64,000 nucleotides of DNA from Nyssa sinensis (GCA_008638375.1 CM018051.1:7594418-7658417), one strand, 5' to 3'; positions 22,006 through 35,501 are shown, counted from the first letter of the stretch. Notes: generated by a model not told the origin, from the sequence alone. A program made the numbers and translations.

Positions 22006-23242
22006 CTACTCATGTATTTTTTTTCAAATTTTTTAAATTCATGCAGATTTTAAAAAAGTCTTTTCAAAAGATGTTTTTGAACTAATTTTTTTTAAGAGAA
22101 GAGTATTTTGAAAAGATTCTTTTAAAAATATATTTTGAAAATACGTTTTTTGGCTTAATATTTGAAAACTTAAAAGAGTAATGAAAAATAAAGTTTTAAA
22201 ATTTTATTTAACGAAATATGCCTTTTTATAAGACGTTTTAAAAAGTGTCTTTTGAAAAAACATTTCTGTTAAGAAAATTGATTTAAAAATGTATTTTGAA
22301 AAAATACTTTTAAAATCTGCATGAGTTTAAACAATAATGAAAAAATTGTATGAGTTTAGATAATAATGGAAAACTTGAATGAGTTAAAAAATTTTTTTAA
22401 AAAAATGCCTGAATTGATAAAAATTTTCACATACATACATGTATATGTGTGTATTGACACAAACATATATAAAAATGTATAGGTATAGATATAGACATTT
22501 ATACATGTAAATATTATGCATAAACATATTAATTAAATATAAATATATATGTGTACACATAAATTGATTTATATGTACACAAAAAATTAAAATTGACGTA
22601 TTTTAACCTAAATGGGTGGCCTAGCAGAGACCAGCCGTAGAATAAAATAAAATAATGACTATATTTTATTTTATTAAGTCTTGAATTTGACTCTCAAAAC
22701 TTAACCAATACTTCACATTTAAAAAATAAAATAAAATAAAATAAAAAGAAATAAAGATAAACCAATATCCCATCAAAGAAAGCGACCCATGATTTATTAT
22801 TATTTATTTATGAAAAATCAGCTTTGAGCACGTCATTTTCCGAACATGGGTTCTTGCTTGCATTACGTTGGCGTATTAGTCCTTAAACTCCTCCTTAAAA
22901 TCCGATTAATAACTAATTATTTTATAATATATTGGATTAACCTAAACGTCCAGACTCATTAAGGAAAAAAAATAGTTGTTAAAAGAACCCAAAGAACAGC
23001 TGGGTATGAGTCATAAGTGCGGTGGCATCTTGCATTCAAAGCCTTTTTGAAGCTTCTGTTGACTGATTATTATAATTATTAATTAATCAATTAAGAGTCA
23101 TTTGGATTAGATAATTGATTTGAAATAATCCTATTTGTCTTATTGCTTTCGATATCAAACAAGATAAAAGCTGCCAAAATGTTAAGATCTTTACACCTTT
23201 TTCTGTCAAAAAAGTGCAACGAAGACTAGTAAAGTCCTTACA

Positions 23243-23279
<37 letters not shown>

Positions 23280-23444
23280 AGGAAATGAACTTACCGTGTC
23301 ATTATGTTTCATTATCATTTCATTCCTTTTAGTGAAAAATAAATAAATAATTTTATTTAGATTCTGGTGGCGAACAATCATTCTTTAAGCTGATATAAAG
23401 GTGATCAGTGATGTTAATCATCCAAACACCGTCTAATATATACA

Positions 23445-23486
<42 letters not shown>

Positions 23487-25306
23487 AAACAAGTAACACA
23501 TTACCACTAAATTAATGCGCATATGCTTGGCAAATAGAGTTTTATTTGTTAGCGAGTCATTCGGCCCCATGTGGCATGCTCTTTGCAATCAGATTGATGC
23601 ATGCATGGGCATACTTTAGATGATCAATATCAAGATAATTGTTATATCATAGTAAATTAGTAATACTTTAATTTTGATGAGATATGAAGTGTATATATAT
23701 TTAATGAGAAAATCACGAGATTTGGGTATTTGGTGAATAATAAATAAATAAAAGTGTTCATAAAATAAATCACGAGAGAACAACCATCCTTCAAGCTGAT
23801 CATATAAAAGTGTTCTCGGACATGTAATCATCCAAATACCCTTATTTTATATATATATATATATATATATAAAGTTAGTTGAATGTCTGAGCTATGCGTG
23901 AGTTTAATCTGTCTCATGTTATGAAAAAATTATATAAATAAATGATAAATTTGTAAAAAAAAAGTAATAAAAAATGAGTAAAATGTTTCGTCAAAAAATA
24001 AATGATAAGTATAAATATAAATAATAAAAGATAAATATATATATATATTCATATTTTTAAAAAAATTATAGTCATTTATTTATTATTTTAACATGGTATT
24101 GTGGTTTTGAATAATGATATATTTAAATTGCAGTAATGTAGTAATTTTAAGATTTTTTTTGAGATAATTCATAAAATTTATTGTTTGCACGAATAAATAC
24201 ATAAAAACTAAGTGTATGAATGTGGTGGGTTAAGGCCATTATTTAAAGTTGGTTTCACTAATTTAGGAAAATAAAAGAGATATATTGAAGACAAATCCAC
24301 CTTTTGGTGTTTATAAAACAAAGTGTTTTAACAATTAGATAATTTATTAATTAAGTTTTTATTTATTTAAATCACTTTATCTCTAATAAAACACTCTGTA
24401 TATATCATATGAGTTCAAATATATAGTAACATTATTCTTATTTTTTATACGAGGTGTCAGTAAAATTCAAATTCATGTTATTGTCATGAATTTGAAAAGA
24501 AAAAAATTAATGGATGGCAGATAGGGAAAACTCTCAATTAGTATTTTACTCGTACCTTTAATATTCTTTTAAAAAAGAAAAACATCTCAAAGTTAAGAAA
24601 AATAAGACAAAATAAAGTAGAGGGTTGTGTCTTAATATTTAGGATAGAGAGATAGAAATGATACTGGTCAGGAAATTAGATCCCCTCATTGTTTTTTTTT
24701 TGATAATTTTTCACGTCGACTAGTCTAAAGGATTAATTCTACAGTTTATTAGCAAAGTGGTGAAATGGATAATTGACAGCAACTAAAGAGTTTGTTCTTC
24801 TAAAACCGTCACGTCGAAATCTAATAAATACTATTTTTTCTTAAGATCAGTCCGAACATAGCACTATCTCAACTTTAATCGGAAATATCTCAACTTTAGT
24901 CGGAAAAGAGCACTTTGAACTGCCATGTCTTAGACAAAGGTAAGATCCTTCATCCTTGCTGCACATGGAGTAGGGTTAACAAGAAAAAGATGTCACATGA
25001 AACAAAGCATCATTGTACTTATTCAAATACATATATATATATATGTGTGTAATTTTTATTTATTTTATACAGGTTTCTGGTTTTTATATATTTGTATTTC
25101 ATAAGTGGAAGACATTGAAAGAAACACCAAGAAAGATAAAAACAATATGTTAACCCCCAAAGCCCATCAGGTCTTGGAAAGTGACAATATGTAGAGGCAA
25201 CACAACAAAAGTAAATGCAAGTGGGGCCTGGAAAAACAAAACTCAACAACATTAGATACTTACATAGTTATATTACTATTTGATTAGAAAATTTTAGAAA
25301 TAAAAA

Positions 25307-25346
<40 letters not shown>

Positions 25347-28288
25347 GGAAATGAATATATTATAGCCGACCAATTACAAGAGACCAACGACCCAACAAAA
25401 CAAACACATTGGAAGAAGACAGTGATTGCTTAGCAAATAAACATATAATAATATTCTAGTGTATTTTACAAAAATAAATTTGATACAAAAATAGTTTTAA
25501 AAATTTAATTACTACTCCAAACACAGCCTTAATATTAAGGTTATTTTACTTATTGTTGGTACACTCAGAGGTCATTTTTTGGGTCGTTAAATACTAGTTT
25601 TCGATATTACAGACTCTGTTTTGAAACGAAGATTTGCGCATCATTAATTTACAAGAATTGGATTCTAAACCTCCAAACCCTTGGCCAAACGACTTCTACG
25701 TGTTCGGCTACATTTTATAAAATGTGGTTTTATCCATGGGATTTACCAAATCTTTTTGTAAAACGGGATGTTGAAAAAAAATTAGAAAGACTTATCTCTT
25801 TAAATAGTTTTAGCTTTTTATAAGTCTTATCCTTGAACCCACTATTGCAATGTTGTACATTACTCAAACCCAATATATAAAATATAATGGGTAAAAGAGA
25901 AAATTAAAATATTTTAGAATTACTTTTACACAATTTCTAACAAGCACTCAAATAATAAACTGATAATGTCATAATTAATTGTTTTGAATTCATTCCCTAA
26001 TACTGAATTTTTCAAAATTTTGAAACTCTCTCAAATGAAACCTATGAATTGATTTTAGGTAGGTGTGATGTGATAAAATAAGAGTGACTGAAAATAGCCC
26101 CAACCCAAATGATTTGAAGTAGGCTTAGGGTTAGTTTGGTGGGGTGGGGGAGAGACGAATCACGGGGGAAGCGACATTTTGTCAAAAGATATATTTAGAG
26201 CAGGAAGAGAATCGCGAGTTGGCCACATGATTTCGTCTACCACCCGCTCTCCCAAATATACGCTTAAGTTTTTTTACAAAACGCAGTTCGGAGACTCAAA
26301 ACCACGTTTTGGGATTCCCCAATTAACCACCTGCATACCAACAAAAGAAAATATGGTTAGCAGAATGGAATCCATACCTATTGGATTTAGAGGAAAATTA
26401 GTTTATAGTTGAACATAATAGGTCTAATTCAATTCCAAGATAGGATTTCATGCTGCCAAAACTACAAAAGGTAAATGAAGCAAGGAGACATGGCAGTAAC
26501 ATCTCCTTAATGCAGTAAATTAAATTCATGTTTTAGAGTTGAGTTGGTGCAGGAAAATGAGTCCTACTACTTTTTGTGGCAAAGCATAGAAGCCAAAACA
26601 GGCCACTATAAAGTCAGACATTTTACAGTATTTGGAAACTTCTGACAGTCACTGTGTACACTTTCAACATGAACAGTTAATGGGTTGGCTTTGGTATATA
26701 GGTACTTACTGAATCTTAGAATTTGATCCAACCTGGGAGAGGTTATTTGTGGGGTGGTTTTTTCATATCATTATTTTTTGTGGAGTGACGGATTTTCACA
26801 AAATTTTAAATTTTTTTTTGTAATTTTCGATAAATAACATCACCATAAAAATAGAAAAATGTTCAAACATTTTGAGAAACAGTTACACCACATCGAATAA
26901 TGATGTATAGTGACTGTCTCACTAAATAATTTCTCTTAACTTAGATAGTCATGAAGCGAGAAATTATCCAGTAAGACTATTAAATGAAACTTTTAAATTT
27001 TTTATGATTAATGAGAATTAACTTTCACAAAAATTTAGAATATTTAAAGAGTTTGTGAAATACTGTCACATAATGACATGAAGGTGACGGTTTCACTAAA
27101 TATGAAGTGAGAAATTATCCAATAAAATCACTGTCACACTACATCCATCTAACGTAGTGTGATGATGTCTCACAAAACTTTTAAAAATTCAGAACTATGT
27201 ACTGCAACAAAGTGTGGTCAAGAAAGGAATATTCATGTGGTACACACAGTTGCCTGCAACAACAAAACATATTGTTTTACAACTCATGGATTCCCACTAC
27301 AGCCAAACAGACCTTGACAATAACAGGAGAAGAAAAACCCATAAATATACAAATATCAGAAACATTCCATACCAAAGAAAGAATCGAAAGGACATAACTA
27401 TCATTTTTGGACTAAACAAGTCTAAATGGCTAACCCTAGATATCCAACCACCATAACTGCTTCGTGGCTTTTCACTTTTGCTTCCGTTTTCATTTTCTGG
27501 TTCACATTTGATGTGTATGCATGTGTGTCTGAATTAATGTGATTCAAATGCTTGCTGAAAGCTAATTTTTTTCAGGTGGAGATAAGAGACATGATGGGTT
27601 GGATTTTTGACTTTAAAGTGGAGGGCATAATTATAGGGCATTAGTGGGAGATAGAGAGGGGCTGTAAGAGGCCAAGGCCACATATTGATCATTTGATTTT
27701 TTTTCTGTGGGGTTGGGCATGGAGGAATCCCAGGAGTTTTGCCTTCAAATTGGACAACAAATTTCTTTTTTGCTCTATTAATAGGTCAATATCTCCACTA
27801 TGACATTCAAGTAGCAAAACAAAATGTGCATGCAAGCATGTTGGCTAGTCAAATAGATAAGATAAAAATGACAGTGATAATGAAGGATACTTAGAGTAGA
27901 TTGTCCATGATCTTTGATCATCTAATTGACCATGCCAAGGAGAAATTGGGACAGACACGTCACCTCATTATCTGATATGAGGTGATGTAGAACAAATATT
28001 TTTTAATTTCATGAATCAATAGAAGCGTTTCAAGATTTGAAGCAAAGTCGAGCATGGATCGGCAATGACTTATATACGACCCGAGGTGGCCCAAAAATTT
28101 TTTGACAAGAATTTGACTCGTTTTCTTAGATTTTTTGGTTTCCTGTGTTCGGTGTGTATTAGTAGTTCTTTGTTCCACAAGTATAAGGAATTAATAGTTA
28201 GAAAGAATTAGTAAGTTTTGGTTCAATAAATATTATATATTAGAATCTTATTATTCAACTTATCAATAAGATTTCAATTTTGAAATTG
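22006..28288. other. gene-free AT-rich DNA
   Basis: No supported coding region. TA microsatellites lie at about 23249-23275, 23446-23482, 23850-23870 and 25309-25342. Short ORFs here lack recognisable domains. A foldback structure is listed separately. Confidence 0.6.
22033..22330. repeat. foldback / MITE-like inverted repeat
   Basis: The string TTAAAYTCATGCAGATTTTAAAA at 22033-22058 recurs inverted at 22307-22330 with one or two mismatches, and the DNA between is rich in A/T blocks that also pair loosely. It starts just beyond the gypsy LTR. Probably a small non-autonomous element. Confidence 0.5.
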
Positions 28289-28293
28289 AAAAG
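28289..28293. repeat. target site duplication AAAAG, left
   Basis: AAAAG directly before the left LTR; the same five bases follow the right LTR at 33275-33279. Confidence 0.9.
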
Positions 28294-28539
28294 TGAAGAC
28301 AATACGACTGGAATTTGAATCAATTTCTCATTCTAAAATTAATTACATGTTTACATACATGGTCCCTATTTATCATGTACAATAAGAATCGAAATATGGA
28401 AATAACAGAGAAAAAGGAAACAAAGGAAAAATGGAAACAAAAAATTGTCAACACTAATAATCAGCCTAAATCTCCTATCATAATCTTCTCCAAATCCCAG
28501 TCAAATTATTTCCCATTCAAATTATTCGGGATTTCCACA
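28294..28539 (-). repeat. 3' LTR of copia element B
   Basis: 246 bp, from TGAAGACAA to TTCCACA on the plus strand. It has 16 bases near its right end that the other LTR lacks. Confidence 0.93.
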
Positions 28540-28551
28540 CTCCCCCTCAAG
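28540..28551 (-). promoter_or_regulatory. polypurine tract of copia element B
   Basis: CTTGAGGGGGAG on the minus strand directly adjoins the 3' LTR, where it would prime plus-strand DNA synthesis. Confidence 0.85.
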
Positions 28552-29713
28552 TTGGATCATAGATGTTGATCATGTCCAACTTGCAGATAAACTCTTTAAA
28601 GCTGGACCTCTGTAAACCCTTAGTGAATATATCTGCTAATTGTTCTCTTGTAGGGATATAGGTCATGCAGACTGTCCCTTTCTCAATTTTCTCCTTTATA
28701 AAATGCCTGTCAACTTCTATGTGTTTAGTCCTGTCGTGCTGGACCGGATTGTGGGAAATACTGATAGCGGCTTTGTTGTCGCAGTAGAGTTTGATGGGGA
28801 GCTCTATTGTGATATGTAGTTCCTTCAAGAGCTTCTGTAACCACAGCCCTTCACACATCCCTTGTGCAACGGCTCTGAATTCAGCTTCAGCACTACTTCT
28901 GGCTACCACATTCTGCTTCTTACTCCTACATGTTACTAGATTTCCCCAAACATAGGTACAGTAGCCAGTAGTAGACCTTATGTCTTCTACTGATCTTGCC
29001 CAATCTGCATCTGTATAAATCTCTACCTTCTTACTGTCTCCTCTATTAAAGAATAGACCTCGCCTTGGAGAGCCTTTCAGATATCTGAGAATTTTATATA
29101 CTGCTTCTAGGTGACCCTCTTTTGGTGAATGCATATGCTGACTGATCACACTCACAGCAAAAGCAATGTCAGGTCTGGTGTGAGATAGGTAGATCAATCT
29201 ACCTGCTAGTCTCTGATATCTTTCTCTATCCACAGGTTTTCCAGCGTCTTCCGTTCTTTTTCCTGCCTCGATCGGAGTATCGCTTGGCTTGCAACCAAGC
29301 ATCCCAGTCTCAGTCAAAAGATCGAGCACATACTTTCTCTGGGAGACACTAATTCCCTTATTTGACCTGGCCACTTCCATTCCCAGAAAGTATTGCATTT
29401 GACCCAGGTCTTTTACCTCAAATTCTGTGGCTAAGACCTTCTTCAATCTTTCTATCTCTCTTGTGTCATCTCTAGTAAGAATGATGTCATCGACGTATAC
29501 AATCAGGATGGTCCTGCTTCTATCACTAGATTCTTTTATGAACATCATATGATCTGACTGTCCCTGTTGATATCCTTGATTCTTCATCACCTTCGCAAAT
29601 CTATCAAACCATGCCCTTGGTGATTGTTTAAGTCCATACAGGGATTTCTTCAGTTTACATACTCTGGTTTCATCTCCTTCCTTGTAAACTCCTGGAGGTA
29701 ATGTCATGAACAC
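28547..29713 (-). pseudogene. copia element B reverse transcriptase and RNase H
   Basis: Open for 388 codons and in the same frame as the segment at 29771-30934, from which a single TAG at 29771-29773 separates it (a Trp is usual there). It shows KKSLYGLKQSPRAWF, the intact catalytic box YVDD (29486-29497), YFLGMEVARS, TRPDIAFAVS, and RNase H motifs (IYTDADWA, SSAEAEFRA, LYCDNKAAI, RTKHIEVDRHFI, QLADIFTKGL). The last residues run to the polypurine tract. This is the best-kept enzyme in the window; lack of an intact upstream frame makes the element non-autonomous. Confidence 0.92.
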
Positions 29714-29770
29714 TTCTTCCTCCAGCTCACCATTCAGAAAATCATTCTTGATGTCAAATTGGTGGAGTGG

Positions 29771-30934
29771 CTAATCCAGGTTTGCTGCCAAGGACAAGAG
29801 AACCCGTATAGTGTTCAGCTTTGCCACAGGTGCAAATGTCTCGGTGTAGTCAATACCATATGTCTGAGTGAACCCCTTTGCAGCTAGGCGAGTTTTGTAT
29901 CGTTCCACTGTACCATCCGCCTTGTACTTCACTGTGAACACCCACTTACAGCCTACTGGCTTCTTCCCCTTTGGCAAAGACATTACTTCCCAAGTTCCAT
30001 TTTTTTCTAATGCCCTGATTTCTTCCATTACTGCTTTTCTCCATTTTGGAATTCCCAAAGCCTCTTGAATATTCTTAGGAATCTGGATCTTGTCAAGGTT
30101 AGACGTAAAAGCACAATATTTGGCAGAAAGAGCATTGTAAGAAACAAATTTTGAGATAGGATGGAAAGTACATGAACGAGGTTGTTTTCTAAGAGCAATG
30201 GGTAGGTCATCAAGATTTTTTACCTGGTCAAGATTGGATTTTGGCTCATAAAAAGTCGGAGCTATCATCGGTTCTGACTCTTTTGGTGCTTCGGATGTGA
30301 AGGTCTCATCGGGCTTTGATTTAGGTCTCCTTGAGTAAACAAGTGTCTCCTCGCCTGTTTGTTTTCCTACATCTCCCCCTGAGTTCAAGGTTCCTTCTGT
30401 GTTGGATAAGAAAGGAGAAGGTGTACTGTATGGGATAGACTCAAAGATCGCAACATCGAAGTCTATATCAGAGTGTTGAGCTTCTCTCAAGGACTCCCCC
30501 TGAAGCGAGTAGTAGGGAGTATGCTCAAAAAATGTTACATCTCGACTAACATATAACTTCTGTGAGAGGGGATCATGGCATTTGTAACCCTTTTGAGTAG
30601 GGGAGTAGCCAAGAAAGACACATTTGAGAGCTCTAGGATCCAATTTGTTACGTTGGGAGGCGTGAATGTGGACAAACACTATGGACCCAAAAACACGGAG
30701 AGGGAGAGAGGAACTGACTCGAGAATTAGGAAAGGCCTCCTGGAATTTTTGGAGAGGAATTGCAAATAAGAGAACCCGACTAGGCATTTGATTGATGAGA
30801 AATGCAGCGGTTAGAATGGCATCACCCCAAAAATTATTTTTCATGTGAGAGGTAAACAGTAAGACATGAGCTATCTCAAGAATATGTCGGTTTTTTCGTT
30901 CAGCAACCCTATTTTGTTGGGGGGTTAAAAACAC
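29771..30934 (-). pseudogene. copia element B integrase C-terminus to N-terminal reverse transcriptase
   Basis: 387 codons starting in the late integrase core ([15 protein letters not shown]), then the integrase tail ([29 protein letters not shown]), a variable linker, and the start of reverse transcriptase ([36 protein letters not shown]). It ends at the TAG at 29771. A frameshift near 30934 separates it from the upstream integrase. Confidence 0.9.
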
Positions 30935-31040
30935 AGGAACTCTGATGAATAATACCTTTGTCTCGAAAGTAGGGAGTCAAGGAGGAATTGAAGTATTCTG
31001 TGCCATTATTAGTACGAAGAATCTGGATTTTTGTGTGAAA

Positions 31041-31400
31041 TTAGGTGTAAATCATATTGTAGAAATTCATGAATACCGAACTAACCTCAGATTTATCGTT
31101 TAGTAGAAATACCCAACAGAGATGAGAACAGTCATCAATAAATGTAATAAACCATTTTTTGTGGATCCTATTGGGAACTCGTGAGGGGCCCCAAAGATCA
31201 CTGTGAGTTAGGGTAAAAGGCAGTGATGGTTTATAAGATGATGTGGGAAAAGTAGTACGATGATGTTTTCCAAGTTCACAAACTTCACATTGTAAATCCA
31301 AGAGAGTTTTATTCAAACAAAGTGATGGAAACAACTGCTTTAAATATTGAAAACTAGGATGGCCCATTCGTTTATGCCATAACTAAAGGTCACTATCCCT
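31041..31400 (-). pseudogene. copia element B GAG-pre-integrase and integrase start
   Basis: Carries MGHPSFQYLKQLFP, the zinc-binding CEVCELGKHHR, and the integrase core start (LTHSDLWGPSRVP, FITFIDDCSHLCWVFLL). A stop at 31041 and a downstream frameshift break the integrase. Confidence 0.88.
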
Positions 31401-31491
31401 AGGACTAAATGCAGAATTACAAAGAGGAGGATGACACTGTTTATTCATGTGAACATCATCAAAGTAATAGAGTCCCTCGCATTCCTTAGCA

Positions 31492-31905
31492 TTACCAATC
31501 GTCTTTCTCGATGATAGATCCTGAAAAACACAATAAGAAGACAAAAAAAGCTGAGCAATGAGATTGTTTGGTTAGCTGACTAATAGACAACAAATTGCTA
31601 GAGAGATTAGGAACATGAAGTACAGACTCCAAAGTAATAAATTCAGAGATACGGATACTCCCCTTGCCAGCTACTGGGGATAAAATACCATCTGCAATTT
31701 TTATTTTCAAGTTACCAGCATAAGGTGAATATGTGAAAAATAAATGATGGGCATCAGTCATATGGTCAAATGCACCTAAGTCAATAATCCAGGGAGTATG
31801 GCACAAAGTGGAACTAAGGGCTGACAAAAAAGTACCTTTGTGGGCTAAGGAACCCGATGGCAGTTGAGTAGAGGACTGACCCGAGGTTTGGAAGGTCGAA
31901 AACAA
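31492..31905 (-). pseudogene. copia element B protease region
   Basis: WIIDLGAFDHM stands where copia proteases have an Asp-Ser-Gly active site; Ser is replaced by Leu, so the protease should be inactive. Followed by SVLHVPNLSSNLLSISQL, typical of the region after the protease. Confidence 0.85.
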
Positions 31906-33006
31906 AGCATATAGCTTCTCAAGTTGCTCGGGGTTAAAACCCCCACTAAAGGGCTATTCAGTAGAGGCCTGGTACCCATGAGATTTATTGGGCTGTTTGG
32001 GCTTCCAATCTGTAGGCTTGCTATGTAAGGTCCAATAGGTATCTTTGGAATGGCCCGATTTTTTGTAATGCTCACAAAAAGGTCGTTTATTTTATTTTAG
32101 GCCGGATCCATTATGAGGCCCACGACTTACAAAAGCTTCCAACCCAGGCGTATGGGTCTGTCTCGACCCACTGGATGACCCATGCGATTTAAGGTCTTCA
32201 ACCTCAGATATGCAGTTCGGTCGTGAACCAGACTTTGCCGTCGACACCATTTCTCGACTCACAAGAGCAGAGCCTTCGATCCCAAGCTCTTCTTTCTCCT
32301 TCAACATCACCTTCCGCCTCTGTTCTTCCCGTCACACCTCAGCAAAGACCTCACAGATGGAAGGAAGTGGCCGTCGACCCAAAATTCTGCTGCGCACATC
32401 GTCGAGTTCGCGATTCAGCCCTGCCAGAAATTCGAACACCCTTTCGGCTTCCATCCTCTTCTGGAATCGAACACTATCACCCGTGCACTCCCATTCTTCG
32501 CCGCAGCTGAGATTGAGTTCTTGTCACAGTCCCAACATCTCTGTGTAGAATTCTGTAACTTCTCGACCTCCTTGCTTCATCTGCCATAGTCTTGTCTTGA
32601 GTTCAAAAATTTGCGATGCATCTCCAGCATCGGAGTACGTCTCTTACACGACGTCCCACACATCTTTTGCAGTCGGGAGAAACATTTAGGTTCTTCCGAT
32701 GGTTGGTCGCATGGAGTTGATCAAGTAGGAGGTTATGAAGGAGTTCTCTGAACGCCATTTCTGGAAAGCTGTTGCATCACTGGAAGGAGGCTGCTTGATC
32801 TCGCCTGTCAGGAACCCTAATTTCCCTCTGCCGTCGATAACCAGCTTGATGGATTGGGCCCATTCTCGGTAATTCTTACCATTCAATTTTTCTACAGTAA
32901 GATGGAATGAGGAATTTTCAATTCCTACAGTCGAACTCATGGACGAGATTGTCTCTGATTCTCCTTTCTGAGTTACCGACTGGGTAGATTCATGGCTGGC
33001 GGCCAT
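31906..33006 (-). pseudogene. copia element B gag
   Basis: Starts at ATG 33006 (MAASHESTQS) with the copia gag domain (FHLTVEKLNGKNYREWAQSIKLVI, GRGKLGFLTGEI), stops at 32686, and continues in other frames. The nucleocapsid knuckle near 32045-32085 reads CEHYKKSGHSKDTY, with two expected Cys changed to Tyr. Gag would form the cytoplasmic particle; this copy cannot. Confidence 0.82.
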
Positions 33007-33032
33007 ATTTTGCTAGGGTTTTCAGAATTCCT

Positions 33033-33044
33033 GCTCTGATACCA
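33033..33044 (-). promoter_or_regulatory. primer binding site of copia element B
   Basis: TGGTATCAGAGC on the minus strand, directly next to the 5' LTR. This matches the plant initiator-Met tRNA 3' end used by many copia elements. Confidence 0.92.
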
Positions 33045-33274
33045 TAAAGACAACACGACTGGAATTTGAATCAATTTCTCATTCTAAAATTAATTACATG
33101 TTTACATACATGGCCCCTATTTATCATATACAATGAGAATCAAAACATAGAAATAACAGAGAAAAAGGAAACAAAGGAAAAATGGAAACAAAAAATTGTC
33201 AACACTAATAATCAGCCTAAATCTCCTACCATAATCTTCTCCAAATCCCATTCAAATTATTCGGGATTTCCACA
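33045..33274 (-). repeat. 5' LTR of copia element B
   Basis: 230 bp, TAAAGACAAC to TTCCACA on the plus strand; the terminal TG has become TA. Followed by AAAAG. Confidence 0.93.
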
Positions 33275-33279
33275 AAAAG

Positions 33280-34130
33280 TTCTTTTCTTATTTGATGAGT
33301 AATCACGGTGCTACTTGGTTACTAAGAAATTTGACTTATTTGATTCTCCTTCACGTTTTTGTGCTGTGTTAAAAGTGACGGTCTCTTACAAAGTTTCACT
33401 TTTTTTTATATTTATGATAGAAAACTTTCATATGATTTCGGAAGAAAAAAAAAATTGATATAGATTATGAGAGACCATTGCAACCACTGGCGGATCTAGA
33501 TTTTAAGTTTGGGATGAACAAAAATACAAAAGTTAAAATTCAAGAGGGTTTTTTTTATAAAAATATAAAAAAAATTTGAGGAACAATTCCTGATTTAAAA
33601 AAAATTATATAAAAAATATAGGACAAAAGTCAAAATTTTAAAACCGGGAGGGGGGGAGGGGGAGGGCATTGCTCCCGAGGACCTTCTCTGCTCACAACAC
33701 AGCAGATAATGATGTGTAGTTGTCCCACTGAAAAACTTCTCCATGAAGAGGCTATAGTACGTGCATATGAGGTTTTCATGTAACTAATAACCAGTTCTTT
33801 TATATTGGCTTCTTGTATCCACTAAGTCTAAGTCAGGATGATGAAACACCAAAAGAAAGACAAGGATCATACAATCAAAGGCATTTCGAGTGTCATGAGA
33901 GGAACTGCTGTTTATTGGAGAAATGTCTAAAATACTTTCATAAACTCGGAACTTAGTTTAAACTTCAATTTCAATGATTGTATTTTTCTTAATCAGTTGT
34001 TCTTTGGCATGATGCAGTCCTCTTTGTTTTTGCTTTTGTATAGCAGGTTGATCTGCTTAATTCTGTTTGTTGGCTTTGTTTTGCTCTTTGATTTGTTGGG
34101 TAATGCCCCTTGTAGCTTTGTATAATTTTT
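33280..34130. other. gene-free DNA with a common plant repeat fragment
   Basis: No gene is seen. At about 33487-33680 the string CACTGGCGGATCTAG, A-rich DNA and a run of G/A-rich blocks before GGGCATTGCTCCCG resemble a widespread degraded plant repeat. Confidence 0.4.
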
Positions 34131-34760
34131 TTTTTTTTTTTGTTAGCGTCAATTTTTAATACGATACGATAACATAATTCTAATACAAAATAAAGTTAAC
34201 GGGTGTGGATTGAACATAAATGAGTTTAAGTTATAAACGGATTGATACGTAACACGATTAATAAATATATCTGTATTTAAATTTTAGTAATATCAACATA
34301 TTTAACACGACTTAACGCATTTAATTATAAAAAATAACATAAGTTAAGGTAATTCATCTCACATCGAAAGTTTATCGAGATTAGGAGATTTTTTATTTAT
34401 AAAAAAAATTTCTACTTTAATTTGACTCATGTTCAAAGTTTACTAAACTTTGAAAATTATCTATACATGTAAAAAAGACAGGTAACTTTTTATTTTAAAA
34501 AAAAATTAGATTAACCATGTTGACACGTATAACTTATTTAATAAATGGGTCGGATTTAGATTTTAAAACTTGACACATTTAGTTAATAGTGTCAGATTAT
34601 GATTGGCTTATATTTTCAAATATATATACTTTAACAAGGCCCAAACATAATACAATAACACGAATTGACATCTTTAACTTTTTTGTTAATACTGGATTAC
34701 ATACCACGAATTGACATCCTAATTTTTTTTTTTTGTTAATACTAGATTACATACCGAGAA
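34131..34760. repeat. dispersed repeat with internal tandem duplication
   Basis: The part 34505-34680 resembles 39730-39905 (shared: GACACGT, TTTAATAAATG, TTAATAGT, ACACGAATTGACA). At its end, units of about 46-50 bases at 34660-34705 and 34706-34755 are a direct duplication. Probably a MITE or old transposon end. Confidence 0.55.
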
Positions 34761-34779
34761 GAGGTATATATGTTAGAAT

Positions 34780-34925
34780 TGATTATAAGGGTAGAAGTGA
34801 TTAATTAAACGTTTGGAATTCAAAAAGCCCATCCGAACCAGGCAACTTTAGCTTTACTACAATTGCGGTTTTGGGCCGCCAATCTTCTCCCAAAACGGAG
34901 AGCCAAACGGGCTCTTAAAATAGTT
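34780..34925. repeat. dispersed repeat, partner about 61955-62102
   Basis: Shares TGTTAGAATT, TTCAAAAAGCCCA, TTTTGGGCCGC or TTTTAGGCCGC, and CCCAAAA-GGAGAG-CAAACGG with the partner at about 80 percent identity by eye. Confidence 0.65.
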
Positions 34926-35501
34926 CTTGAAAGGATCAACTTCTTATTGCTTGGGCCTTTATGATGGGCTATTCTCGAGTTCCAGCCGAATGTATCCCCA
35001 ATTCTCAGATAACTTTGGGCAATAGGTACATGACTAATAATTTGGGTCCACGTTAGATGACGGGCCAGATCAGCCCAGTCTATAGCTCGTTTTTAAATTA
35101 CGTTATCATGGATGCAATACACTCGCATATGGCAATTTGTCTCGTCCTGTTCTTAATAAAGTGAGTATGAGATGTTCATAAACAGGATCGAAAAATAGTC
35201 AACCCGCTCTGTTTATATATTACTTTTTTTTAATCTCTATATACACTAATTTTATCAATAAATCACATTATACAAAATTAAGTTTAAGATTTTTCATATC
35301 AAACTCATTATTTTTTCTTATAATGGTTAATAAAATTTTAATTTGCGTATTCAAAAACAAGAGTTTTAACTTACTTTATAAAAAAAATATCGGGCTTCGA
35401 GACAGGACAAGGCGATGTCAGAGAAATATAAATGGGATCAGAGTAAACATCTAGGCTGAGCAGAACAAAATTAGAGACGGAGAATATAAATAGAGTTGAA
35501 G

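Larger units (their letters stand above)
28294..33274 (-). mobile_element. Ty1/copia element B, full length
   Basis: 4981 bp bounded by two LTRs and a 5-bp AAAAG target duplication, with PBS, gag, protease, integrase, reverse transcriptase, RNase H and PPT in copia order on the minus strand. The polyprotein is broken by stops and frameshifts. LTRs differ by nine transitions and one 16-bp indel. Confidence 0.95.

Noticed and set aside
32210..32548. Plus-strand ORFs of about 95-112 codons
   Set aside because: Antisense to copia element B gag.
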